NCBI GenBank assembly: GCA_965198825.1
Contig: CBDAQB010000003.1
Location: 62,001 to 126,000 of the forward strand
From: BOG-908 sp965198825
GTDB lineage: Bacteria > Pseudomonadota > Alphaproteobacteria > Acetobacterales > Acetobacteraceae
Direction: 5' to 3'
DNA length: 64,000 nucleotides
A model generated the notes under the pieces. It was not told the origin of the DNA and searched no databases. It saw only the letters and a list, made by a program, of their open reading frames with translations. This document shows positions 63,952 to 64,000 of the stretch, one piece after another; positions within the stretch are counted from its first letter, which is position 1, and each line of letters begins with the position of its first letter. Made by a program: the position numbers and the translations under genes.

Positions 63952-64000
63952 AGGGGGGCGACCGCCGCCATGCTTGCGCTATTCGGTATACCGCGCGCCA

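Overview
The window is high-GC DNA that looks like an alphaproteobacterium of the sphingomonad type. The evidence is a large TonB-dependent receptor sitting with a catabolic cluster, sphingomonad-style SDR, GMC, RidA and amidohydrolase genes, and IS6-, IS21-, IS66- and IS3-type debris. The genus cannot be fixed from sequence alone. No rRNA, tRNA or CRISPR array was recognised.

Region 1 (1-23.1 kb) is a catabolic and uptake block. On the minus strand are two paralogous SAM methyltransferases (the first runs off the left edge) with a small gene between them, a TonB-dependent receptor, an MFS/GPH transporter, a fumarate-reductase-like flavoprotein and an arylmalonate-decarboxylase/Asp-Glu-racemase-like protein. 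Diverging from a 240-bp intergenic region is a tight plus-strand operon: aldehyde dehydrogenase, SDR, a three-domain RidA fusion, a second SDR, an ATZ/TRZ-type amidohydrolase and a SnoaL-like protein. A five-bladed-propeller glycosidase-like protein, a GMC oxidoreductase, an exported glycosylasparaginase-type Ntn hydrolase and a secreted PQQ-like propeller with ricin-like modules follow on the minus strand. A decayed copy of the SnoaL-like gene lies downstream of the MFS gene. Together the genes suggest uptake and stepwise oxidation and hydrolysis of a nitrogen- or ester-containing organic compound. The substrate is unknown.

Region 2 (23.1-36 kb) is an insertion-sequence graveyard with islands of ordinary genes. 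It holds a frameshifted IS21 istA, a complete IS3-family element with perfect 26-bp ends inserted in the IS21 terminal repeats, a broken IS66 tnpC, IS3 and IS6 fragments, and decayed LigB-like, nucleotide-binding and phosphoesterase genes. The intact genes are a YihY/BrkB membrane protein, LysR plus a bicupin dioxygenase-like protein, and a divergent HxlR/azoreductase pair.

Region 3 (36-44 kb) starts with a compact operon of DUF1697, a class A beta-lactamase and a chloramphenicol-phosphotransferase-like kinase. It continues with a ParB-like protein, a four-gene envelope set (lipoprotein and membrane proteins), a CHC2 primase zinc-finger protein and a frameshifted TetR gene.

Region 4 (44-64 kb) is an accessory island dominated by unrecognised genes: an IS66 remnant, a protein made of two tandem copies of one domain, a decayed molybdopterin hydroxylase gene, a zinc-metallopeptidase/partner operon, a tandem paralogous pair of small proteins, and an operon of three tyrosine recombinases plus a small accessory gene reminiscent of Tn554-type TnpABC. 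An unrecognised protein family occurs twice (52.2-53.2 and 61.4-62.3 kb), the second copy directly divergent from the recombinases across an AT-rich region with two perfect inverted repeats. One of these (TATCC-N7-GGATA) recurs in the divergent promoter region at 42.16 kb.
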